From JAMOAW01 sp039908535 (GTDB lineage Bacteria; Pseudomonadota; Magnetococcia; Magnetococcales; JADFZT01): a DNA stretch of 49,272 nt. The first letter of the stretch is position 1; each line of letters opens with the position of its first letter. Under the pieces are notes generated by a model. The model made no database searches, was not told where the DNA came from, and was given only the letters and a program-made list of their open reading frames with translations. Shown here in pieces: positions 24,297-32,004 of the stretch. Made by a program: the position numbers and the translations under genes. The DNA is taken from contig JAMOAW010000015.1 in assembly GCA_039908535.1 (NCBI GenBank), forward strand, positions 1 through 49,272, written 5' to 3'.

Positions 24297-25142
24297 ATGC
24301 CACTTAAATTCAATCCACTGACTGGAAACTTTGATCAAATTGGGAGCGCACTTGACGTCGGGAGTGCCTACCAGGGGCTTTGGGATATAGCCACTATCTA
24401 CAGTAAAGGGCAAATCGTCTCTTATTTAGGGGGGCTCTCGGTCAGTCAACAAGATGGAAATGTCGGTCACCAACCCGATACCCCATCGCCTTGGTGGCAA
24501 GGGATTACCCAGGTTGGTCCGCAAGGAGTTCAAGGCGAAGTAGGCCCGCAAGGCCCGCAAGGCGTACAAGGGACGCAAGGTGAGATAGGCCCGCAAGGTC
24601 CGCAAGGTTCGCAAGGCGTACAAGGTTCGCAAGGCGAGATAGGCCCGCAAGGTCCGCAAGGTCCGCAAGGTCCGCAAGGGATTCAAGGAGTGACGGGTCC
24701 ACAGGGACCAACCTCCAAACTTATTGATGATCTTACCCCGCAACTAGGAGGAACGTTGATTGCCAATGGCTATGCCATTGCCGGAGCTAAGTTTACTGGA
24801 GCTTCGGAGAGCCTCTTGGACCATGGCACCCTCTCTGTTACCCAGACCCTGGTACTGAATTATAACAGTGCCAACAGGCATAAAATGACGATCACAGGAA
24901 CCCCCACGATTACACTTCAGGTGAGCAACTGGGTTGCCTCTGGTGTTGGTGGGGAACTTCATATCGTATTGGTCAATGCGGGTTTGGGGAACATTGTTTG
25001 GCAAACGGCTTCTGGTGCTGCGGCCCCAGTTTGGGCGGGTGGGACACCGCCAACATTTCCGGCATCTGGAACAAAACGGGTTGTGTTGTTTACCGAAAAT
25101 GGCGGCACGACCGTCCATGCGATCCCATCTGATGCTTTTTAA
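24297..25142 (+). CDS. Collagen-like tail-fibre-type protein
   Basis: The ATG at 24297 has a strong AAGGGGAGG site. The 281-residue product begins MPLKFNPLTGNFDQIG, a start often seen in phage tail proteins, then has a short module with YQGLWDIATIYSKGQIVSYL (about 25-44) resembling small carbohydrate-binding folds. Residues 74-139 are 22 uninterrupted Gly-X-Y triplets, very rich in GPQ and GVQ, which should form a trimeric collagen-like shaft. The C-terminal 140 residues look like a beta-rich head. No signal peptide is present, which favours a virion-type fibre over a secreted adhesin. Confidence 0.75.
   Translation: MPLKFNPLTGNFDQIGSALDVGSAYQGLWDIATIYSKGQIVSYLGGLSVSQQDGNVGHQPDTPSPWWQGITQVGPQGVQGEVGPQGPQGVQGTQGEIGPQGPQGSQGVQGSQGEIGPQGPQGPQGPQGIQGVTGPQGPTSKLIDDLTPQLGGTLIANGYAIAGAKFTGASESLLDHGTLSVTQTLVLNYNSANRHKMTITGTPTITLQVSNWVASGVGGELHIVLVNAGLGNIVWQTASGAAAPVWAGGTPPTFPASGTKRVVLFTENGGTTVHAIPSDAF
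24516..24712 (+). repeat. Short tandem repeats coding for the Gly-X-Y array
   Basis: Nine-base units such as GGCCCGCAA and GGTCCGCAA are repeated with small changes, encoding GPQ/GVQ/GSQ triplets. Long open frames on the other strand here are a by-product of this repetition. Confidence 0.85.
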
Positions 25143-25151
25143 GGAATTGTT

Positions 25152-25835
25152 ATGTTAGGAAAAACTGTATTTTTTGGAAAAAAAAAATCGATTGACGCTT
25201 ATACGTTGTTATTGATTCAGTCGAACACCACGCATGGATCTATAAATTTCGTCGATGAAGCAAAAAATGCTCCCGTGACAGTTTATGAAAATGCGCAACA
25301 TTCAACAGAGATTGCCCCAATATTTGGAACATCGTCCATGAAATTTGACGGTACCAATGATCGCTTGACCGTGCCTGACTCCAATGATTGGTTTTTTGGG
25401 ATGAATAATTTTACGATAGACGTATGGTTCAAGCCAATCAATCTGAGTATTACGCAAAATTTGTGTGGTCAATCCGCCGGGTCAGCGTCAACATCAAGCC
25501 CGAGAATACGACTTGTGGGAAATAAATTGGACGTCGTTTTTTATAATAGTGGGGCAAATATTGAAATTCTTGGGAGTACAGCACTGGTAATAAATACTTG
25601 GTATCATTTTGCATTTATGCGTTCTGGTAATACGCTGTATCTTTTTTTGAACGGCCTCCCAGAAGGAACAGCTAATGTCACCGGTATTTCCTCCAATGAA
25701 TCCGTTGCAGCGTTTGGTGTTGGAGGTATCTCGACATCCTCAGCCCCTGCCAATGGTTATATGCAGTCATTCAGAATATCAAACGTTGCGAGATATCCCA
25801 CTGGAGGGTTTACTCCTAATAATTTTTTATATTAA
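25152..25835 (+). CDS. LamG-like (concanavalin fold) tail-fibre-type protein
   Basis: 227 residues. After a short lead (KTVFFGKKKSIDAYTLLLIQ), residues of about 30-227 have the Laminin-G-like pattern: SMKFDGTNDRLTVPDSNDW, FTIDVWFKP, INTWYHFAFMRSGNTLYLFL and GYMQSFRISNVARY near the end. This jelly-roll is common in phage receptor-binding proteins that touch sugars. No signal peptide. It lies nine bases after the collagen-like gene, so both fibres are probably made together. Confidence 0.72.
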   Translation: MLGKTVFFGKKKSIDAYTLLLIQSNTTHGSINFVDEAKNAPVTVYENAQHSTEIAPIFGTSSMKFDGTNDRLTVPDSNDWFFGMNNFTIDVWFKPINLSITQNLCGQSAGSASTSSPRIRLVGNKLDVVFYNSGANIEILGSTALVINTWYHFAFMRSGNTLYLFLNGLPEGTANVTGISSNESVAAFGVGGISTSSAPANGYMQSFRISNVARYPTGGFTPNNFLY

Positions 25836-25856
25836 CTTTAAATTTGGAGAAAGAGT

Positions 25857-26384
25857 TTGCAATACGTCATTACAAAATATGGAAATATCGTTTACGGTCC
25901 GCAACGTTGGAACCCATTTAATTTTACCAATGCTCTGTCTGCACAAGGAATCTCCGTAAGTTTTGCAGAAAATGCGCCGATGATGCCTGTTAAAATCGAT
26001 AGTTGTCAAATATTACCTGTGATCGATGATGGCATTGGGCAGATCCCTTTTGAGCCTCGTATTCATCGCATTGTAACCGAAACAGCGATTTTAGAATCTT
26101 CCGTTGTGATCACCTCTGCAGTTGAAAATAGACCGCTTACCGATGTCCAGACAGAACAACGGGCCCTCCTCAAAGAGAGAACGCAGAACGCTATTTTAAC
26201 GATGGCTCCCGACTATGCCCAACGCAACGCCGCCTTGGGGTTGTTGGATGCGACCGAAACCCAATTCATAAAGGATCATATCTCCACATGCCGAACCATC
26301 TGTCATACCACGGAGGCGGCTATTGCAGCGGCATTAGATGGCGTGGCAGTGATCAGTGCCATGGATAATACCCTCTTTCCATAA
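25857..26384 (+). CDS. Unrecognised last protein of the tail-fibre-like cassette
   Basis: 175 residues starting with TTG at 25857, with GGAGAAAGAG upstream. It begins as MQYVITKYGNIVYGPQRWNP; the C-terminal half is helical (TDVQTEQRALLKERTQNAIL). The position after two fibre genes resembles small fibre-assembly or tail accessory proteins, but no motif proves it. It is followed at once by a repeat unit. Confidence 0.6.
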   Translation: MQYVITKYGNIVYGPQRWNPFNFTNALSAQGISVSFAENAPMMPVKIDSCQILPVIDDGIGQIPFEPRIHRIVTETAILESSVVITSAVENRPLTDVQTEQRALLKERTQNAILTMAPDYAQRNAALGLLDATETQFIKDHISTCRTICHTTEAAIAAALDGVAVISAMDNTLFP

Positions 26385-26388
26385 AGGA

Positions 26389-26540
26389 GATGATGCCCTG
26401 CGGGCAAAAAAATTAAAACCCTGGGGGATGAATCCCCCAGACCCCCTCTTTTTTTTAAAAATTAAAAAAAAAGGGTGGGGGGTATTGGGGGGCGGTTCTC
26501 CGCCCCCCCCAAGGTCTTGATTTTTATTTTTTCGATACAT
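26389..26540 (-). repeat. Composite hairpin repeat after the tail-fibre-like cassette
   Basis: Full set of hairpins, with the GCCCTGCGGGC end four bases after the stop of the last cassette gene and the TCGATACAT end at 26540. The orientation follows the minus-strand frame of 26541-26696 and is opposite to the flanking plus-strand genes. Confidence 0.9.
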
Positions 26541-26696
26541 CAAGTCGCGTAAATGTCGTGCCAAATCGACCCAACGCTCCTTTGGAAAAGAAATCCCCAA
26601 TTCATTTTGAATCAGAAGAATCAATTTTTCAAGATCGGCTGGTGGCAGTTCGGCCAGTATACGATCAGAGTTGATTTTTTGTTGCTTCAAATCCAT
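26541..26696 (-). pseudogene. Possible gene fragment cut by a repeat unit
   Basis: From an ATG at 26696 the minus strand codes for about 52 protein-like residues (PPADLEKLILLIQNELGISF, then PKERWVDLARHLRDL), after which the frame runs into the repeat at 26540. The composition is unlike the AT-rich flank. The sequence faintly recalls the N-terminal helical domain of CheR-type methyltransferases, but I cannot confirm this. It has no good ribosome site. Confidence 0.3.
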
Positions 26697-26815
26697 CAGT
26701 CGCCGATAAAAACAAAAATAGACAAAGTTGACATGGCGGTATTTTTTTCTTTTTATATAAGAAAAACTTAGCTGAAATGCAAAGTTAAAACGCGGTAACA
26801 ATCTGTAAATTTATA

Positions 26816-26844
26816 TTGAAGAATTTATGCATTCCTTATATAAA
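26816..26844 (+). promoter_or_regulatory. Sigma70-like promoter for the c-di-GMP block
   Basis: TTGAAG (26816-26821), a 17-base spacer and TATAAA (26839-26844), about 90 bases upstream of the GGDEF-EAL gene start. Sequence match only. Confidence 0.45.
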
Positions 26845-26933
26845 TTATAAAATTCTAAGAGGATTCATTTGCAAGGATTTTGACTTTTAGTTGCAGGAGA
26901 TCCTCACCAAAACCATTCTTGATTAAAGGGTCG

Positions 26934-29900
26934 ATGATGAAATTTATAGACTCCCTCTCTTTTCAAACAAAATTAATGCTGATTCTTCTAATCCCATTGA
27001 GTGGTGTGATCGGGTTGGAGATATTGGGTATCCAGGATAAAATATCCGTCATAGATAGAATGGACCAAATAGATAAAATTACCAAACTGGCCATCCATAT
27101 CAGTAATTTGGTGCATGAGATTCAAAAAGAACGCGGTTTGACCGCTGGATTATTGGGTAGTAAGGGCGAAAAATTTCGTACCGAATTGGCCTTGCAGCGT
27201 GAAAAGAGCAGGGAGAAATATAAGCAACTTCAAGAATTCTCTTCTGCCATGAAAATGGAACATATCGGAGTGGAGTTTAACTCCTTTTTTCAAACTGGGT
27301 TGAGAGATTATGGGCAACTAGAGAAGTTGCGCCAGCGCGTGGATCACTTGGCTATCCCATTTGAGGAGGCCATTCCCTTTTATACGAAAATGAATGAAGA
27401 TTTTTTAAATACAATTCATTATTTATCCAACATCTCCGATAATGTAAAAATTGCTAACCTAACCAAAAATTATAATACCCTCCTACAGGCAAAGGAGCGG
27501 GCTGGACTTGAAAGAGCCATTATTGCCAACACGTTGACTAGGCATCGATTTGGACCAGGCTTATATGGAAAATTTAGTACTCTTGTCTCTGAACAGGAGA
27601 CTTTATTACGGATTTTTCGCACTCTGGCATCCCCAGAGGATCAAAAAAAATTTGATACCCTTATGGCCGATCCCTCTATTCAAAAAGTACAAAAAATACG
27701 CGACATTCTTTTTAAAAGTGGATATGCCAGTTCTCTTTATGTGTTGTTGGGAGAATTATACCAAAATATGGCGTTGCGTGGGGCTTATCACTCCATTAAA
27801 AATCTTTTGATTCGTGGTTCTTTGTACGGGTTCAAAGATGATGATTTCAATCCAGAGGGAAAACAACAACATTATAAAAAACAATTTGAAAAAAACTTTC
27901 AAGACATTCAAAAGGTCATGCAACAAATCTGGAGCTTAACCCCAGAAGAGTTGTCTATAGGACAACGTCAGGATGTGGATATCATCTGGGCTAATATTTT
28001 GGCCTATCGTAAAAGTGTTGACGTGATCATTCATCTTCAAAATCAGGGTAAACATATACACGAAATTGATATGGATGTCGAATCTGGTGTGAAAATTGAT
28101 GATCTCCCGGCCGAGGAGGCCATGCGTCGTTTGATTAAATCCACTGCCGTTGGTCAGTTCGGCGTGGATCCCGGCGTTTGGTTCGAAGTGAGCACCAGCA
28201 AGATTAATCAACTCAAAGCGATGGAGGACCATTTGGCCGATGATTTGATCGCCAGGAGTGCCGATCTTCGTATGGCGGCTTGGAAGAGTTTTATCGCTTA
28301 TCTGGTTTATGGGCTGCTCCTGATCATCTTGTCCATGGGGGTTGGTCTTTATATGGTGCGCCAGTTAAAAGATAAAACTGCAAAAATATTGAGACAAAAT
28401 GAGAAAATAATCTCTGGTGACCTCACCGTGCGCATTCAAGTGGACAATGGCCACACCTTGGATGAATTAGACAAAATCGCTGTCTCTATGAATCATATGG
28501 TGGAGAGCCTTGAAAAAACCACGCAAATGAATCAACGCGCCCTGTTGGCTTTGCAGGTGAGTGAGTCGCGGGTTCGTTCGATGTTTGAGTCGGCTCCAGA
28601 TGCGATTATCTCTTTGAATTCACAGTGGAAAATTGAGGCTATCAATTCCGCTGGTGAAAATTTATTCGGCTATTATCCAGGCACTTTGATTGGCCAACCT
28701 GTCGTCAACATCGTGCCAAACTTTAACTCGACGGAGGGTGGGAGAGGGAGTTGGTTGGAGCGATTCGGCAAAAATAAATTGTGTACCTCGATCACCGTGG
28801 AGATGGACGGCGTTTGCCAGGATGCGGGTTATTTTCCTGTAGAGATCTCTTTAAGCAGCTACATCGCCGAGGATGACCGTCTTCATTTTACACTTATATT
28901 AAAGGATATCACTGAGCGTAAACAGATTAAAGCCGCTCTGACCAAGGCTTATAATGAGTTGGAAGAGCGGGTGCGTGATCGAACTCGGGAGTTAGAGCAG
29001 GCCAATAAACAATTGTTTGCCGAAATTGAGGAGCGTATTCGGGCCGAACAGGGGTTGGCGTTGGCCGCAAAAGTTTTTGAAACCGCCTCTGAAGGGATTT
29101 TAATTACCGATGCGACTGTAAATATTATCAAGATAAATAAGGCATTCACAAATATTACCGGTTATTTAGAGCAGGAGTTGTTTGGTAAAAATCCACGGTT
29201 GATGCGGTCTGGACGACACGAGGCCGATTTTTATGTCAATATGTGGGAGTCCATCCACAAGACGGGCTCTTGGTCGGGTGAAATTTGGAATCGACGCAAA
29301 AATGGGGAGATCTTTCCGCAACGGCTCTCCATTACATCGGTTTGGAATGCACAAGATGAGTTAACAAACTTTGTGGGTATTTTTTCCGATATTACGCATC
29401 TAAAAGAGACCGAAAGAAGACTGGAAAAAATGGCCTATTTCGACGCCCTCACCCAGTTGCCCAACCGACTGCTATTTCGGGATCGTTTGCAGCACGAATT
29501 GGATAAAAAGACTCGACATGAATTTAAATTGGCGGTCTTATTTATTGATCTGGATCGTTTTAAACATGTCAATGACTCTTTGGGCCATTCGGCAGGAGAT
29601 CAACTGCTGGTAGAGGTGGCCGAGCGCATAAAGGTTTGTCTGCGTAAATATGATACAGCGGCCCGCCTGGGAGGCGATGAGTTTGCCGCCATTATCACAG
29701 GCATCAGAGAGAGTCGCGATGTCGTTTCCGTCGCGCGCAAAATTATTGAAGTTTTAAAACAGGGCTTTATCTTAAGCGGTCAGGAGGTGTTTATCGGTGG
29801 CAGTATCGGGATCAGCCTATTTCCAGACGATGGCGATAACTTTGAAATCTTGACGAAATACGCCGACATCGCCATGTATAAAGCCAAAGAGAGTGGTCGC

Positions 29901-30734
29901 GGCATGTTTAAATTTTATGCAGAAGCAACAAACTCTGGGGTTCAAGATCATTTGATGTTAGAGAGTAATTTACGAAATGGTTTGAAAAATGATGAATTTA
30001 GAGTATTCTATCAGCCTAAGGTCAATATGCAATCGGGGTTGATTTGTGGAATGGAAGCCCTGGTGCGGTGGTTTCCAAAACAGGGTCCCATGGTTTCTCC
30101 AGCGGATTTTATTCCTCTTGCCGAAGAGACCGGTATTATTTTAGCTCTTGGCAACTGGATTATGCGTGAAGCCTGTCAACAAACTGCAATTTGGAGAAAG
30201 GCGGGGCATGCCATTAAAATGGCCATTAATTTATCGGCCATGCAATTTCAGAAAAACGATTTGATCGAGACGATACAAGCCCTTTTGGATGAGACTGGCT
30301 TACCGCCTGAGGCTTTGGAGTTGGAAATCACCGAAAGCATGGTCATGGGCAATGTGGAAAAATCTATTGAACGTATGAAATGTTTGAAAGCTTTGGGACT
30401 GACTTTGGCGGTGGATGATTTTGGCACGGGATACTCTTCCCTGAATTATCTGAAACGGTTTCCAATTGACACGCTAAAAATTGACCAATCCTTTGTTCGC
30501 GATTTCAATCGCGCTCCTGAAGATTATGCCATCGTGTTGGCCATTATTTCGCTTGGTCAGGCTTTAAAACTCAATATTGTCGCGGAAGGGGTGGAGACGC
30601 GCGAGCAGGTACTGCTTCTTAAAGAGAAGGGGTGTCATGAAATGCAGGGTTATTTTTTTAGCAAACCGCTTGCCGCTGAAAAAATTCAAAATTTGTTTGA
30701 TGAGGGGCAAAATTTGGATAGCCTTTTATTGTAA
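26934..30734 (+). CDS. NIT-HAMP-PAS-PAS-GGDEF-EAL c-di-GMP signalling protein
   Basis: A 1266-residue sensor. A first membrane helix (about 12-30) is followed by a periplasmic nitrate/nitrite-sensing type (NIT) domain starting HEIQKERGLTAGLLGSKG (about 62-79). A second helix (about 450-470) and HAMP follow, then two PAS domains (about 560-670 with ERKQI at the end, and about 710-830), with a coiled coil between. GGDEF is intact (RLGGDEFAA near 914-922), with FDALTQLPNRLLFRDRL at the start of the domain. EAL reads MEALVRW near 1039, with ITESMVMG, VDDFGTGYSSL and KIDQSFVRDF. Both catalytic sets look intact, so it may make or break c-di-GMP. The ATG at 26934 is chosen over an upstream TTG because AAAGGG precedes it. 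Confidence 0.92.
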   Translation: MMKFIDSLSFQTKLMLILLIPLSGVIGLEILGIQDKISVIDRMDQIDKITKLAIHISNLVHEIQKERGLTAGLLGSKGEKFRTELALQREKSREKYKQLQEFSSAMKMEHIGVEFNSFFQTGLRDYGQLEKLRQRVDHLAIPFEEAIPFYTKMNEDFLNTIHYLSNISDNVKIANLTKNYNTLLQAKERAGLERAIIANTLTRHRFGPGLYGKFSTLVSEQETLLRIFRTLASPEDQKKFDTLMADPSIQKVQKIRDILFKSGYASSLYVLLGELYQNMALRGAYHSIKNLLIRGSLYGFKDDDFNPEGKQQHYKKQFEKNFQDIQKVMQQIWSLTPEELSIGQRQDVDIIWANILAYRKSVDVIIHLQNQGKHIHEIDMDVESGVKIDDLPAEEAMRRLIKSTAVGQFGVDPGVWFEVSTSKINQLKAMEDHLADDLIARSADLRMAAWKSFIAYLVYGLLLIILSMGVGLYMVRQLKDKTAKILRQNEKIISGDLTVRIQVDNGHTLDELDKIAVSMNHMVESLEKTTQMNQRALLALQVSESRVRSMFESAPDAIISLNSQWKIEAINSAGENLFGYYPGTLIGQPVVNIVPNFNSTEGGRGSWLERFGKNKLCTSITVEMDGVCQDAGYFPVEISLSSYIAEDDRLHFTLILKDITERKQIKAALTKAYNELEERVRDRTRELEQANKQLFAEIEERIRAEQGLALAAKVFETASEGILITDATVNIIKINKAFTNITGYLEQELFGKNPRLMRSGRHEADFYVNMWESIHKTGSWSGEIWNRRKNGEIFPQRLSITSVWNAQDELTNFVGIFSDITHLKETERRLEKMAYFDALTQLPNRLLFRDRLQHELDKKTRHEFKLAVLFIDLDRFKHVNDSLGHSAGDQLLVEVAERIKVCLRKYDTAARLGGDEFAAIITGIRESRDVVSVARKIIEVLKQGFILSGQEVFIGGSIGISLFPDDGDNFEILTKYADIAMYKAKESGRGMFKFYAEATNSGVQDHLMLESNLRNGLKNDEFRVFYQPKVNMQSGLICGMEALVRWFPKQGPMVSPADFIPLAEETGIILALGNWIMREACQQTAIWRKAGHAIKMAINLSAMQFQKNDLIETIQALLDETGLPPEALELEITESMVMGNVEKSIERMKCLKALGLTLAVDDFGTGYSSLNYLKRFPIDTLKIDQSFVRDFNRAPEDYAIVLAIISLGQALKLNIVAEGVETREQVLLLKEKGCHEMQGYFFSKPLAAEKIQNLFDEGQNLDSLLL

Positions 30735-30768
30735 TAAGTTATATATCTGTATTCCATGTCATGATGAT

Positions 30769-30956
30769 TAATTCTTAAAAAAAAGAGGGGGTCTGGGGGA
30801 TTCATCCCCCAGGGTTTTGATTTTGACTTTTTTGTCCGCAGGGCATCATCTTCATGTATCGGAAAAATAAAAATCAAGACCTTGGGGGGCCCAGAACCGC
30901 CCCCCAATACCCCCCACCTTTTTGTTTTAATTTTTTGCCCGCAGGGCATGATGTTC
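30769..30956 (+). repeat. Composite hairpin repeat: two half-units in plus orientation
   Basis: 30769-30853 has only the CTGGGGGATTCATCCCCCAG module with its GCAGGGC end; 30854-30956 has only the G6 hairpin module with the GCCCGCAGGGC end. Split in this way, it shows that the two modules can occur apart. It lies between the GGDEF-EAL gene and siaB, in the direction of transcription. Confidence 0.92.
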
Positions 30957-31008
30957 GCAACAAGGGGTCCGCTGGTATTGGTTATGACTCTTTACTTTGG
31001 AGAAAAAT

Positions 31009-31569
31009 ATGTCCTTGGCACGAAAACATTATCAAATTCGAGAACTTCTCTCGGAACAAGGCGTGACTTTTTGCTATAGTGGCATGATGACCGAAGCGAT
31101 TTTAACGAGCCTTGGCGATGCCATTAAATATAAATTGACTCTGGAAGAGGCCGATACCAATACCATCCGTGGTGTCTTTGCCATCTTTGTGGAACAAATG
31201 CAAAACACTATACGCTACTCCGCTGAACGGGAAGAGAGTGAGACATCCTGGATGGAAAAAAAAGGGTTGAGCTATGGCACCCTCACCGTAGGTCGAGATG
31301 AAGAAAAATTTTTTGTCACCTGTGGAAATAAGGTGCAACAAAAAGATGTCCCACGTCTGCGGGAGCAATTAACCCTTATCCAAGGATTGGATCGGGATGG
31401 GTTGAAAAGGCTTTATAAAAAAATTTTGCAGGGGGATACACCCGCGACCAGCCAAGGGGCTGGTGTGGGTTTTGTCGATATCGCCAAACGCGCTTCGCGT
31501 CCCATCGAATTCGATTTTTTCGATCTGGACGAGCACTATGCCTTTTTTTCTTTGAAAGCCACTATTTAA
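31009..31569 (+). CDS. siaB: SiaB-like protein kinase
   Basis: 186 residues. In Pseudomonas, SiaB phosphorylates SiaC and so controls a diguanylate cyclase, biofilm and aggregation. YSGMMTEAILTSLGDAIKYK at about 21-40 and EQMQNTIRYSAER at about 60-72 match the helix with the N-box-like Asn of this GHKL-related family, followed by GTLTVGRDEEKFFVTCGN and a glycine-rich GAGVGFVDIAKRA near 147-159. The ATG at 31009 has GGAG six bases upstream; the upstream TTG is unlikely. The siaC-like gene follows after 18 bases. Confidence 0.85.
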   Translation: MSLARKHYQIRELLSEQGVTFCYSGMMTEAILTSLGDAIKYKLTLEEADTNTIRGVFAIFVEQMQNTIRYSAEREESETSWMEKKGLSYGTLTVGRDEEKFFVTCGNKVQQKDVPRLREQLTLIQGLDRDGLKRLYKKILQGDTPATSQGAGVGFVDIAKRASRPIEFDFFDLDEHYAFFSLKATI

Positions 31570-31587
31570 CATTATAAGAGAAATATC

Positions 31588-31983
31588 ATGGAAAACATCT
31601 TTATTAAACGCACTGAACGCACGCCTCAGATTGAGTTTGACTTTACAAAAAATGTTTTTGCCCTCCGGGGGGAGTCATACCCAGAAGATGTCCCTACTTT
31701 CTTTGGACCGCCCATCTCCGCTTTACAAAAACATCTCGAAAATCTCTCCTCTGGAAATATAGAATTCTATTTTGAACTGGTCTATTTTAACAGCACAAGT
31801 GCTAAAGTTATCATGAAACTTTTTGAGCTGTTAGATGAAACCGCCCAAAATGGGGTTTCAGTAACGATTCTTTGGTGCTTTGATCCAGACGATGATAACA
31901 TGCAGGAGATGGGGGAAGAGTTTGGAGAAGATCTCCAAGTGGCCCAGATTAAAATGTGTCCGGTAAAGTCGACAACTCCATAG
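31588..31983 (+). CDS. siaC: SiaC-like phosphoprotein
   Basis: 131 residues with the DUF1987/SiaC features: RTPQIEFDF at 11-19, LRGESYPEDVPTFFGP at 26-41, YFNSTSAKVIMKLFELLDE at 67-85, and WCFDPDDDNMQEMGEEF. In Pseudomonas SiaC a Thr in the NTSS stretch is phosphorylated by SiaB; here the aligned residue is Ser69 in NSTS, still able to accept phosphate. Unphosphorylated SiaC activates the cyclase SiaD there. No siaD-type small cyclase follows here; an HD-GYP gene does. Confidence 0.88.
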   Translation: MENIFIKRTERTPQIEFDFTKNVFALRGESYPEDVPTFFGPPISALQKHLENLSSGNIEFYFELVYFNSTSAKVIMKLFELLDETAQNGVSVTILWCFDPDDDNMQEMGEEFGEDLQVAQIKMCPVKSTTP

Positions 31984-32004
31984 ATGAATATGAATTAAAC
32001 AATT

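Noticed and set aside
24426..24743. Long minus-strand frames opposite the collagen-like gene
   Set aside because: They arise from the Gly-X-Y tandem repeat and have no start signals.
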